From Paenibacillus marchantiophytorum (GTDB taxonomy: Bacteria > Bacillota > Bacilli > Paenibacillales > NBRC-103111): a stretch of 64,000 bases of DNA. Location: the NCBI RefSeq assembly GCF_014640555.1, contig NZ_BMHE01000003.1:186001-250000 (forward strand), in the 5' to 3' direction. Positions 52,317 to 60,906 of this stretch are shown in pieces (position 1 is the first letter of the stretch; every line of letters starts with the position of its first letter). A program made the translations under genes and the position numbers. A model generated the notes under the pieces. That model ran no database searches, was not told the origin of the DNA, and saw nothing but the letters and a program-made list of their open reading frames with translations.

Positions 52317-52595
52317 TTGTATTCCCTACTTACCTTTATTTTTTTGGAAACCCGCGACTGTATGTACATCTAAACGATATTTACAACCAAACTATATCAA
52401 AAGCCAACTTTCCTTCCTATGGAAAGCCTCCCAAATGCAAGACCTCCTTTTTAGGCGTCCCCACAATGACCCAGAGCCTGGAAACTGTGCACCCGCACAA
52501 GTGAACGTGGCTACGTTTGTTCGTTACAATATATTAAATTGTTCACACAAATTTTATAATTCAGAGGAAAATACAAACGCTGGAGGATGATTGTA

Positions 52596-53912
52596 ATGAC
52601 CCAACATGCCCCTAAATCAGATGACTTCTCTCTTGTAAGGGTACCTGCCCATGCCAGACTACCGATGTGGGAAGTTCTGCTTGTTCGAATTGGCGCGCTA
52701 ACTTGTATCTCTCAATTCATGCTTGGTGCTGCCCTTGGTTATGGTATGACATTTTGGCAAGCTTTCTGGGCGACTATGTTTGGCAGTATCATCCTGCAGG
52801 TCGTTAGCGTGCTGCTTGGGATTGCAGGAGCCCGCGAAGGATTGTCAACCAGCATGTTAGCCCGGTGGGCTGGATTCGGAAAATACGGCTCGGGTTTAAT
52901 AGGCGCTATATTTGCTATTAGCCTCGCAGGTTGGTTCGGCATTCAGAACTCCGTATTTGCCCAAGGCGTCGATCAAGCCCTCGGAGGCAAGCTGGGATTT
53001 CCTTTATCCGCTGCCCTAACTGGGCTATTTGTAACCATCATCGTTATTTTCGGCTTCAAATGGCTCAGCTGGACAGCGAAAATTGCCGTCCCGGGATTTC
53101 TGCTCGTGATGGCTTACGGCATTTACAAAGTTTTGGAAAACCACTCGCTTTCAAGCCTAATATCCTCGCCAGCTCCAGGTCCCGCACTGTCGATTAGCGC
53201 AGCTACAACGATCGTTGCTGGCGGCTTCATCGTAGGCTGCGTCATCACTCCCGATATAAGCAGATATTGCCGTTCCAGTAAAGATGTATTCGGAATGACC
53301 GTGATTGGCATCTTCCTCGGTGAACTGGGTGTCAATATGATTGCCGTACTCATGGCCCATGCGATAAAAAGCAATGACATTATGACAATCGTTCTCCAGC
53401 TAACCGGCTTGTTCGGCGCCGTTCTGGTTACTTTTGCAACCATCAAAATTAATGACATTAACCTTTACTCCTCTTCGCTCGGCTTCACCAATGCCATCCA
53501 TACCTTGTTTAAAGTTAAAACCAACCGAGCCATCGTCACATTAGTCGTGGGAATATTTGGAACCGCTTTATCTATCATGGGAATCTTGGATCAATTTATC
53601 GGCTTCTTAATCCTGCTAGGTATATGTGTCCCCCCCATTCCTGGAATCATAATAGTCGACTATTATATTCTGAAACGCAGCCGCAAAATTCTGGACGAGA
53701 GTCGCCGTCTAGGCACATTGCCTTCAGAATCTGAGAACTTCCATCCGATTATGCTCGTGGCTTGGGGGATTGGCATCCTGGCAGGATACTACATTGACGC
53801 TGGTATTCCGTCGGTCAATGCTATCCTAGCCACTGGTTTATCTTATTACATCGGCATGAAGCTGCTTCAATCATTCAATCAAAGCAAGGTCAAAGTAGAA
53901 GAAGTCGTTTAA
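52596..53912 (+). CDS. NCS1 family cytosine/purine (nucleobase) permease
   Basis: 438 aa, 12 helices. Typical NCS1/CodB features: SQFMLGAALGYGMTFWQAFWATMFGS, AGWFGIQNSVFAQG (region of the substrate-binding Trp/Gln), GCVITPDISRYCRSSKD, NDINLYSSSLGFTN. Imports a nucleobase or related ring compound with cation. Start ATG 52596 lies 9 nt after GGAGG (an ATG overlaps that RBS at 52587). Divergent from DUF917 gene; the 280-nt gap has no clear palindrome but must contain both promoters. Confidence 0.92.
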   Translation: MTQHAPKSDDFSLVRVPAHARLPMWEVLLVRIGALTCISQFMLGAALGYGMTFWQAFWATMFGSIILQVVSVLLGIAGAREGLSTSMLARWAGFGKYGSGLIGAIFAISLAGWFGIQNSVFAQGVDQALGGKLGFPLSAALTGLFVTIIVIFGFKWLSWTAKIAVPGFLLVMAYGIYKVLENHSLSSLISSPAPGPALSISAATTIVAGGFIVGCVITPDISRYCRSSKDVFGMTVIGIFLGELGVNMIAVLMAHAIKSNDIMTIVLQLTGLFGAVLVTFATIKINDINLYSSSLGFTNAIHTLFKVKTNRAIVTLVVGIFGTALSIMGILDQFIGFLILLGICVPPIPGIIIVDYYILKRSRKILDESRRLGTLPSESENFHPIMLVAWGIGILAGYYIDAGIPSVNAILATGLSYYIGMKLLQSFNQSKVKVEEVV

Positions 53913-53944
53913 CAGGGACTGCATGATTGTTGACGCGAAGAGGC

Positions 53945-54091
53945 TTATCCAAGCTCTTCAAAGATTATGTCGGAGAAGGGTTGCTCGATCGCATCAATAA
54001 ATTCCGAATTGATAAGTCCAGGCCGCTTCTAAGACAACACGAGCAGTCTGTCGGCGATGCCGCGTATGGCATAGGGAAATATAAGAGTTGA
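53945..54091 (+). pseudogene. Remnant of an AraC-type DNA-binding domain
   Basis: One frame reads LSKLFKDYVGEGLLDRINK followed by FRIDKSRPLLRQHEQSVGDAAYGIGKYKS and a stop. It is the helix-turn-helix part of an AraC/YesN regulator, cut within its second HTH. No upstream sensor part or start codon in the 30 nt after the permease stop. A worn gene fragment. Confidence 0.8.
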
Positions 54092-54159
54092 TCGATAGGA
54101 AAGATTGGGAGAAAAAGTGGTCCGAAGCGCCCGGAACAAGGTATATTTTGGGGTGAAAG

Positions 54160-54400
54160 CGGAGTTACTCCAACTGCCTAGCGCAGAGGGAACTACAGGG
54201 TGCTATTGTAGCCAAAAGTGGTATTATCAGGGGTTAAAGGGAACTACAGTACGCTATTTTGCTTTTTCGCGGGAAATTCAGCGTTTTTCGTGGAAATAAG
54301 ACCCTGTAGTTCCGCTATGACCTCGCTTCCCTGCTTTTTGCCTAAATAGCACCCTATAGTTCCCTTACTAGGTTTGGTCGCAAACAAGTGGCTGATCTCT
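54160..54400. repeat. Intergenic repeat R2, copy B
   Basis: Second copy of the R2 element (see 41500-41745), same order of motifs including AAATAAGACCCTGTAGTTCC. The remaining sequence to 54636 has no gene or signal that I can name. Confidence 0.82.
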
Positions 54401-54636
54401 CAGGGAAGCGAAGCCAGTTTTCTTAACAATTCTAGTAGGGGATTCAAAAGGCATCACCGAGATTGCAGGTACGGTCGAATTATGCTAATTTCAGAGCACT
54501 CACCAGCATCATTCAACCCAGCATTCATCTTTGACTTATTACCATTTTCTCATAAAACACAGTATGGATCTGTTTAGCAAACTCAATTTCATCAGAATAT
54601 AATAGCATCTTTTCAGCAATGACGTTTAGTTCTATT

Positions 54637-55926
54637 TCAGACTCCCTCTACGATTCGTTTCGCGCGAACAGCTACTTGCTTTAAAAGCTCATCTTCATCG
54701 ATCGTCATTAATTTCCGGTTTCTCATAAGCACTTTTCCATTAACTATCGTTGTATCAACATCAGCTCCATTAACACTGTAGGCAAGGAGCGATTCAACAT
54801 TATGAATAGGCTGCAAATGTGGTTTGTTCATATCTACGAGTATGATATCCGCTCTTTTTCCAATTTCTAGTGTGCCGACTTCATCTTCCATGTTTAACAA
54901 CGAAGCACTTCCTGTTGTCGCCATTTGCAAAACTTGTCTGGCAGGCAGCACGGTTGGACTTCCACAATCTAATTTCTGCAACCAAGTAGCTGCCTTAATC
55001 TCCTCAAACATATCGATCGTTGTGGCACTTCCTGCGCCGTCCGTTCCCAGACCAACCGTAATTCCCTGATTCATCATTTCAAGCACTGGTGCTATCCCGC
55101 ACCCTAACTTTAAGTTACTTACTGGGTTATGAGAAACACCTCCACGCATGCCTTTCAAGAGTCTAATATCCCGACGGTTTAGATGCACACTATGAGCTAA
55201 CAGAACATGTAATCTTGCAAAAAGACCTTCATTATATAAATACTCTGTCGGCGTTTGGTTATATTTTTCCTGAATTTTTATTACTTCTTCTTTTGTTTCT
55301 GCCAGATGGATATGTATTGGAAGCTTGCGTTCTTCCGCAATATTCACAATATTTCTTAATGCTTCTGGCGGACAAGTGTATGGCGAGTGGGGTCCCAACA
55401 TGGTTGTGATTCTACCATCCGCTTTTCCATTCCAACGTTCAACCAGTTCCAGCGCTTCTGTTAACCGTTTACCACCATCATCTTGAAGAAAAACCAATCC
55501 TCGCGTTAATGAAGCACGCATACCAACTTCTTGTACAGCTAAAGCAATTTCATTCATCTGGATATACATATCAGCAAAAGCCGTTGTTCCTGACTTGATC
55601 ATTTCTGCCATCGATAGTTTGGCACCCCAATATATATCTTCAGGCGTCATTCTGGCTTCTGTCGGCAGCATTTTTTTCTCCAGCCAATCCATTAATTTCA
55701 GATCATCCGAAAAGCCTTTGAGCAAGCTCATAGGAGAATGTTGATGAGCATTAATCAAGCCAGGCATCGCAATCATGCCTTGGCCCTGGATCACTTCATC
55801 TACCTCATCCGTAATTACATTCCCTAACTTTCTAATCTTGTCATCTTCAACGAGAATGTCGCCTGTGATTGGTTGCTCCTCGCCGACCATCGTAAGGATG
55901 ATTACATTCTTAATTAATATTTTCAT
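54637..55926 (-). CDS. Amidohydrolase, 5'-methylthioadenosine/S-adenosylhomocysteine deaminase type
   Basis: 429 aa. TrzN/MtaD-like: metal ligands in NAHQHSPMS (H-x-H), HIHLAETKEE, AHSVHLNRRD and GLGTDGAGSATTIDMFEEIK; C-terminal GTLEIGKRADIILVDM. Usually deaminates MTA or SAH, although members also act on other purine or triazine amines. The RBS AGGAGG and ATG sit on the 3' arm side of a terminator-like hairpin, suggesting control of expression by an attenuator or RBS hiding. Preceded by tandem acetyltransferase and ATPase genes. Confidence 0.9.
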   Translation of the reverse strand: MKILIKNVIILTMVGEEQPITGDILVEDDKIRKLGNVITDEVDEVIQGQGMIAMPGLINAHQHSPMSLLKGFSDDLKLMDWLEKKMLPTEARMTPEDIYWGAKLSMAEMIKSGTTAFADMYIQMNEIALAVQEVGMRASLTRGLVFLQDDGGKRLTEALELVERWNGKADGRITTMLGPHSPYTCPPEALRNIVNIAEERKLPIHIHLAETKEEVIKIQEKYNQTPTEYLYNEGLFARLHVLLAHSVHLNRRDIRLLKGMRGGVSHNPVSNLKLGCGIAPVLEMMNQGITVGLGTDGAGSATTIDMFEEIKAATWLQKLDCGSPTVLPARQVLQMATTGSASLLNMEDEVGTLEIGKRADIILVDMNKPHLQPIHNVESLLAYSVNGADVDTTIVNGKVLMRNRKLMTIDEDELLKQVAVRAKRIVEGV

Positions 55927-55962
55927 AAAAAAACCTCCTAATAGGATTGATAATAGGAGGTT
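55927..55962 (-). promoter_or_regulatory. Terminator-like hairpin hiding the RBS of the deaminase gene
   Basis: On the minus strand AACCTCCTA pairs with TAGGAGGTT (13-nt loop) and is followed by a T-run that ends at the ATG. The AGGAGG in the 3' arm is the gene's Shine-Dalgarno sequence (7 nt before ATG), so folding would both look like a terminator and block ribosome binding. Confidence 0.7.
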
Positions 55963-55984
55963 AAACTATGACGTAAGGTGAATG

Positions 55985-56899
55985 TCAATCGTTAGCAGAT
56001 ATTTTTTTGAAGTAATAACTTCGTTTGGCATAGGGGGTAAATCCATTTTTCTCATACAAATTAATCGCTTTAGTGTTAGTCGAACTGACACTTAGGGTTA
56101 CTTCTTTAGCACCTGCCATTTGTAACCTATCTATGATTTCCAAAAGTAAATATGTTCCTATACCTTGACTTTGAGCATCTCGTCTAACAGCAAGCGTTGG
56201 AATTTGACCAACTTCGCCAACTAACTTCGCAGAAATGAACGCCACAGGCTCCCCCTTCATGTTACATGCCAACACATACAATTCAGAATTAAATTCAGAA
56301 CTATTAAACTCATGAACCACACTTTCAGCCGTTTTTTTGCCATTAAATGCATCATTATAAATTGCTGCCCATGCCGCTGCATCCTTAATTGTAGGTGAAC
56401 TAATGTAACAGCCATTCATTAAATGAGTAATATTAGGACTAGTGAGTTCTTTATTACTGAGTAACAGTACTACATGCCGCTTCTGCATATCATGCAAAAG
56501 TGCAGTTTCAAGCATCTCATCTGCTCTTGAATCCACCCTAAGAACGAAATTTAGCATGCTATTTTCTTTGCCGGCACATTCTTTTAAATGTTCCAGTATA
56601 AACTGGATCAGGATTGTGCCTATACCCTTTCCATGCCAATCGGCTTCAATAGCTACAAAACTATCGACTTTACTGCCATTTGCTGTTTCTACAAAACAAA
56701 GCGAGATGTACCCAATAATTTGTTCATAGCTGACAGCTACAAATGTATGGTCTCGACTCCTGGCTCCTGGATCATCTAAATATCGTTCAAATTCTTGGAT
56801 GGTCATGCCCTTTTGTAAATTATATTCATCTCGATTAATCATATTGACGATGGACTCGGCGTCGGAAATGTCATATTTACGTATAGTTACATTCATCAT
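55985..56899 (-). CDS. Tandem GNAT-domain acetyltransferase
   Basis: 304 aa with two GNAT domains. N-terminal domain 1-150 has the acetyl-CoA loop DWHGKGIGTILIQFILEHL. C-terminal domain 160-304 has RRDAQSQGIGTYLLLEIIDRLQ and SSTNTKAINLYEKNGFTPY. Both R/Q-x-x-G-x-G/A loops are intact. The layout resembles mycothiol-synthase-like tandem GNATs, but the substrate is unknown. It begins 3 nt after the ATPase gene and so shares its transcript. Confidence 0.88.
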   Translation of the reverse strand: MMNVTIRKYDISDAESIVNMINRDEYNLQKGMTIQEFERYLDDPGARSRDHTFVAVSYEQIIGYISLCFVETANGSKVDSFVAIEADWHGKGIGTILIQFILEHLKECAGKENSMLNFVLRVDSRADEMLETALLHDMQKRHVVLLLSNKELTSPNITHLMNGCYISSPTIKDAAAWAAIYNDAFNGKKTAESVVHEFNSSEFNSELYVLACNMKGEPVAFISAKLVGEVGQIPTLAVRRDAQSQGIGTYLLLEIIDRLQMAGAKEVTLSVSSTNTKAINLYEKNGFTPYAKRSYYFKKISAND

Positions 56900-56902
56900 T
56901 TT

Positions 56903-57628
56903 TCACATCTCATCATCTGCATCGCTGAACAAATCATCCAGGACCGATTTTCTATTTTCGAGAAACCGTCTTGTTAGGATGTAATGCAACGTGTCCTCAT
57001 AGCGTATTTCAGCAATAGGATCTACATCAAAGTTAATAATCTGTGCATCCGGAAATCCAAGAAGTATCGGGGAATGCGTCGCAATGATGAACTGAGCTTC
57101 TTTCTCTAAATCCTTAATTACCCGCATTAATGCCAATTGCCTGGCAGGTGATAATGCCGCTTCCGGTTCATCGAGCAAGTAAATCGCCTTTTTCCAAAAA
57201 CGATGTTTAAAAAGCGAAAGAAATGCTTCACCATGCGATTGCTCATGCAAAGAACGGCCGCCATAATACTTCAGGCTTTCGGGCAAAGTATCCAAATGAG
57301 AGGCAAAATGGTAAAAGGTTTCAGCTCTTAGGAAAAAGCCATTTGTGATCTTAGGCATCCACGAAAGTCGAATGTGATCCCCCAGAATGGAATGGGCAGC
57401 ATCCACATCATAGTAGTTGTTCTTCCCGCCGCCAGCCGTATTAAAGCCGCTTTGATAGGCGATTGCTTCAAGGAGCGTTGATTTACCCGACCCATTTTCC
57501 CCAACAAGAAAGGTAACATTTGTTCGAAATGTTAGTGTATTCAAAGATTTTATGGCAGGTATGGAAAATGGATATGTTTTCGAATCCGCGTGTTCATTTT
57601 TTAGTATCTTAATGCTTCTCAAGTACAT
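56903..57628 (-). CDS. AAA-type ATP-binding protein (COG3910-like)
   Basis: 241 aa from ATG 57628 (TTG 57637 is too close to the GGAG). SMC/ABC-like ATPase: Walker A LVGENGSGKSTLLEA (about 44), signature-like region LSLFKHRFWKKA, Walker B AIYLLDEPEAALSP, H-loop IATHSPILLGFP. This small single-domain ATPase group is widespread and poorly known; members may act in DNA or defence processes. Cotranscribed with the tandem GNAT. No restriction or toxin partner gene adjoins it. Confidence 0.85.
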   Translation of the reverse strand: MYLRSIKILKNEHADSKTYPFSIPAIKSLNTLTFRTNVTFLVGENGSGKSTLLEAIAYQSGFNTAGGGKNNYYDVDAAHSILGDHIRLSWMPKITNGFFLRAETFYHFASHLDTLPESLKYYGGRSLHEQSHGEAFLSLFKHRFWKKAIYLLDEPEAALSPARQLALMRVIKDLEKEAQFIIATHSPILLGFPDAQIINFDVDPIAEIRYEDTLHYILTRRFLENRKSVLDDLFSDADDEM

Positions 57629-57739
57629 GAATTTCAACTCCAGATAAGACTTTATTAATAGTGGAAAATAAGCACATAATTATTATATCTTGAAGTTAGC
57701 CATTCTCAAATGAGAAAATCACATACACAAAGCCTGTAA

Positions 57740-57773
57740 GACAGAAAAACCAGCAAACCTTTGGGTTTGCTGG
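57740..57773 (-). terminator. Terminator of the LysM-CAP gene
   Basis: On the minus strand CCAGCAAACC pairs with GGTTTGCTGG, loop CAAA, followed by TTTTTC. Confidence 0.92.
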
Positions 57774-57789
57774 CACTATTTCAACATAA

Positions 57790-58443
57790 TTAATTACTGA
57801 TAAATTCCTGAACCCACTCACCATTGTAATAAGCAACGCCTATTTGGGTAAAGTTGGGGCTTAGGATGTTTTGACGGTGACCCGTGCTGTTCATCCATGC
57901 TTTCATAACGGCTTCAGGCGTTTGTTGCCCTTTTGCGATATTTTCACCTGCATAGGAATAACGTATGCCATAAGTGCTCATCATATCAAAAGGAGAGCCA
58001 TACGTAGGCGAGGTATGATCAAAATAGCCATTATTGTACATATCTTTCGCTTTATCCAAAGCCATCGTTGTAAGTGCGCTATTGCTGGTCAAAGGACTAA
58101 GCCCCGCCTTCGCACGCTCCTGATTCACAATTGTAACGACCTGGCTAGCAAATGTTGCTTGCGATGGTGCTGTGGCAACCGGTGTTTTGGGAACAGGCGT
58201 TGCGCTCGGGCTTCCAGGTATATTCAATTTCATGCCTGACCAGATCACATTGGGATTGGTCACTTGAGGGTTAGCCTGAATCAGTGATGTAAGACTGATC
58301 CCATACTTTTGGGAGATTAACCACATCGTATCATTGCCGGATACCTGATAAGTCGATGATGCGGCCATCGCCGCGGTCGAACCCACTAGGAGGCTTAATC
58401 CTAATGCGCCGGTTACCATAAATTTTTTGTAACGTTTCAACAT
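57790..58443 (-). CDS. Secreted LysM plus CAP-domain protein (YkwD-like)
   Basis: 217 aa. Signal peptide (1-28, AMAA cleavage). LysM domain (about 31-76: YQVSGNDTMWLISQKYGISLTSLIQANPQ) binds peptidoglycan. CAP/SCP-like domain (about 95-217) has HTSPTYGSPFDMM, YAGENIAKGQ and MNSTGHRQNILSPNFTQIGVAYYN (His/Glu putative metal site). It resembles YkwD and SafA-linked proteins of spore formers. Preceded by a cyclic di-AMP riboswitch, which in this kind of gene couples wall remodelling to turgor. GGAGAG lies before the ATG. Confidence 0.93.
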   Translation of the reverse strand: MLKRYKKFMVTGALGLSLLVGSTAAMAASSTYQVSGNDTMWLISQKYGISLTSLIQANPQVTNPNVIWSGMKLNIPGSPSATPVPKTPVATAPSQATFASQVVTIVNQERAKAGLSPLTSNSALTTMALDKAKDMYNNGYFDHTSPTYGSPFDMMSTYGIRYSYAGENIAKGQQTPEAVMKAWMNSTGHRQNILSPNFTQIGVAYYNGEWVQEFISN

Positions 58444-58458
58444 AAATCTCTCCTTTTT

Positions 58459-58575
58459 ACGGCCTGCGAGGTTAGCTGTCGGATTCGGATCAAAGAGTAA
58501 TCACCCGGTCGCTCACGCGACTTCACCCCAAAGAATGGTTCCCCCGTGCTTCATACTAAAGCTTCGGCCTTCTAA
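58459..58575 (-). promoter_or_regulatory. Cyclic di-AMP riboswitch (ydaO-yuaA class)
   Basis: On the minus strand the conserved elements appear in order: GGCCGAAGC, CACGGGGGAACCA, TTGGGGTGAA, GCGACCGGGT, CTTTGATCCGAATCC, GACAGCTAACCTCG, then GCAGGCC closing the first helix. It ends about 15 nt before the start codon, so control may be at the RBS. The aptamer is normally an off-switch on c-di-AMP binding, upstream of wall-hydrolase and potassium-transport genes. Confidence 0.92.
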
Positions 58576-58760
58576 GTTTTTTTTGATCCAAAATGGATCC
58601 TATAAATTGTAACACGTGAAAACAATGAAATCATGATGCAATATTTCCCATTAAGGTTGTTTTTCAGTCTTATAAATGAGAAAACCCTCTCTTACACAAC
58701 TTTAACGATGATTTGCAGCGTTAATGCCACAGTTTCTTTTCTGTACCGACAGTCGTCGAA

Positions 58761-59975
58761 TTAACTATGCCCAAGCGCCTCTAACACGAATCGGATATGC
58801 ATGCCTGCGCCAATGATCAGGGCCGACTCGTCCACATCAAAGCGAGGATGATGCAGCGGATGAACAATGCCAAGTTCTTCATTGCGTATTCCTAGGAAAG
58901 CGAAGGCACACGGGATTCGCTCTGCATAGAGCGCGAAATCTTCCCCCGCGAGACTTGGAGCCTCCAGCCACTCAACTTCTACGTCTCCGTTCACCGCTGC
59001 GCTTGCTGCCATCTGTACGATTTCCGCATTATTCAGGAGTGCCGTGCCTAGGCGGTAGCGGGAGTTATATGTCCCTCCGAAGGATTGAGCGACGGACTCG
59101 GCACGCGTTTCAAGCAAACTTTTCATTCGCTGAACGGCTTCATTGCCAAACGTACGGAAACTGCCCGTCACTTTCCCCGCGTCAGCAATCGCATTCAGCA
59201 CCGTTCCCGCTTGCATCGTGCCGAAGGAAAGCACGGCTGGGACCAGCGGATTCCATTGTGTGGCTGCTGCTGTCTTGGCTTCAATGACGAACTGTGCTGT
59301 CATCACCAAAGCATCCACCGCCAGATGCGGTGTAGCATGATGACCCGAGAGTCCGTGGAACTCGTATGTAAAATGCGAAGAGGCGGCCATGATGTAGCCC
59401 TCCTTAAGCCCGATTGTCCCAGTGGGAAGGTCGGGCCAGACATGTAAAGCAAAACCTAGCTCAGCTTCGTCCAATACGCCGTCGTCGATGAGATCCCGGC
59501 TGCCGCTGATGAGGCTACCGTCTTCGGGACAGGGCCGTGCGCCTTCTTCGGCAGGCTGGAATACGAAAAGCACAGTTCCGCTCAAGCTCTCCGCTTCCCT
59601 GCTAAGCGCATACGCGGCGCCGAGAAGCATCGCTGTATGCGCGTCATGTCCGCAAGCATGCATGAAGCCGTCCCTCAGCGAGCGGTACGGCGTCTCCGTT
59701 TGCTCCTGGATAGGCAGAGCGTCCATATCCGCTCGCAGCATAATCGTGCGTCCGGGCTGTCCGCCTCGGAGGATGCCGACAACCCCGGCCTTGAAGCGCT
59801 TGCCAACATTGCGTCTTACCTCAAGTCCCCATTCCTCCAACTGTTGTGCGACAAGTGATGCGGTTCGTTCCACATCGAACATGCTCTCCGGATTACGATG
59901 CAAGTCGCGCCGTACCGTAATCATTTCGTTGTCCCAATTGTCCAAATGCGCTTTCAAACTTTGTGAAAGATTCAT
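58761..59975 (-). CDS. M20D family amidohydrolase/aminoacylase
   Basis: 404 aa. M20D motifs: [10 protein letters not shown] (about 22), [11 protein letters not shown] (about 83), [17 protein letters not shown] (about 108, metal Cys/His), FQPAEEGA with catalytic/metal Glu, [33 protein letters not shown], and a late SLAGEDFA. Hydrolyses N-acyl amino acids or related amides. RBS GAGGGGG before ATG 59975; the start overlaps the end of the wrecked flavin monooxygenase frame by 4 nt, as if the two belonged to one operon once. Confidence 0.92.
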   Translation of the reverse strand: MNLSQSLKAHLDNWDNEMITVRRDLHRNPESMFDVERTASLVAQQLEEWGLEVRRNVGKRFKAGVVGILRGGQPGRTIMLRADMDALPIQEQTETPYRSLRDGFMHACGHDAHTAMLLGAAYALSREAESLSGTVLFVFQPAEEGARPCPEDGSLISGSRDLIDDGVLDEAELGFALHVWPDLPTGTIGLKEGYIMAASSHFTYEFHGLSGHHATPHLAVDALVMTAQFVIEAKTAAATQWNPLVPAVLSFGTMQAGTVLNAIADAGKVTGSFRTFGNEAVQRMKSLLETRAESVAQSFGGTYNSRYRLGTALLNNAEIVQMAASAAVNGDVEVEWLEAPSLAGEDFALYAERIPCAFAFLGIRNEELGIVHPLHHPRFDVDESALIIGAGMHIRFVLEALGHS

Positions 59976-60550
59976 AGGTGCACCCCCTCATCTCGGCTTA
60001 GGTAGCTGTTGGTTGGAATCGCAAGCTCCAAGTTGCCTCGCAGTGTGTCGGCAATTGCGCCTTCAATCGTAACCAGATTCGCAGTTTCCTCGCGTTTACG
60101 TTCTGCTTCTTCCTGGGTTCGACCTACAATCAGACCAATGCCATGCATAGTAGCAATGTCATCTTCTGAGCGGCCATAAGCCTTGGCTCGAGCTTTTACA
60201 TCACGGTAGAACTCCTTCGCTTTCTCGATGTCCTCATGTTCAGTTAATACAGCATCGGTTGACAGCGTGCCGACCAGTCCGATTCGGTTCGTCACAGCTT
60301 CCAGTTCTGAAAGAATCGTAATCGGCTCGAAGCGATTCAGGAAGTGGGGAATCGACTGTTCGTTAGTATAGAGGCCGTCAGCGATGAAGACCAAATCAAA
60401 TTTACCTTTTTCCGCAATTTGAACTTGACGCTTATAGAATTCCAGACTGACGCTGGCATCCACCTGTGCGTCCGGATGCCGCCATAAGCCAATATGGGCG
60501 CCAACACCTTGTATCAGGGCACCGAATTTGAGCATTTTCTTCTTGGACAT
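59972..60550 (-). pseudogene. Internally deleted LLM-class flavin-dependent monooxygenase
   Basis: 192 codons where NtaA/SnaA/SoxA-type enzymes have about 440. Residues 1-98 follow the family ([21 protein letters not shown] ... [10 protein letters not shown]); the frame then jumps to [29 protein letters not shown], which belongs near residue 250. The middle block with the flavin-site loops is thus gone, and the C-terminal third is also missing (ending [15 protein letters not shown]). The deletion is in frame, so it still reads as an ORF, but function is unlikely. Confidence 0.8.
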
Positions 60551-60768
60551 TTGTTCCCACGCTCCTAGTTGATATGACAGATCTAACTATTTCTCGCCAA
60601 TAAACTTACTTATCCTATGTTAATAATAGGAATAACGCTTTGCCTATCTTAGCACCGCCTCTTCGTTGCGGTCTAATCGATTTTTTTATTTATAACTGGA
60701 AAAATAATCGAAAAATTTAATGATATTTTCAAAGGAAAATACGCTTAGATAATTTTTATAATTAAGTT

Positions 60769-60802
60769 AAACCATACATATACCTTCATATATGTATGGT
60801 TT
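60769..60802. repeat. AT-rich inverted repeat with 14-bp arms
   Basis: AAACCATACATATA and TATATGTATGGTTT, 6-nt loop, in a 355-nt gap between the monooxygenase relic and the 2OG oxygenase gene. No T-run to make it a good terminator; could be a mobile-element end, operator or mRNA hairpin. Confidence 0.7.
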
Positions 60803-60818
60803 GTTTCTATATGTATTC

Positions 60819-60861
60819 AAAAAAAAGCCATCCATTGAGCAAACCAGCTCGTCGGATAGCC
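60819..60861 (-). terminator. Terminator of the 2OG-Fe(II) oxygenase gene
   Basis: On the minus strand GGC-ATCC and GGAT-GCC arms with inner GAGC/GCTC pairs, followed by TTTTTTTT. Confidence 0.82.
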
Positions 60862-60906
60862 AATCAACATGTATTCAATTGTGCAGCGATTCTCCATCTA
60901 AAGTTG

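Noticed and set aside
58580..58600. Terminator for the riboswitch suggested by GATCCATTTTGGATC
   Set aside because: On the minus strand the stem is followed by A, not T, and lies upstream of the aptamer.
59422..60072. 216-codon plus-strand frame
   Set aside because: Antisense to the M20 gene; Ser/Arg/Pro-rich shadow translation.
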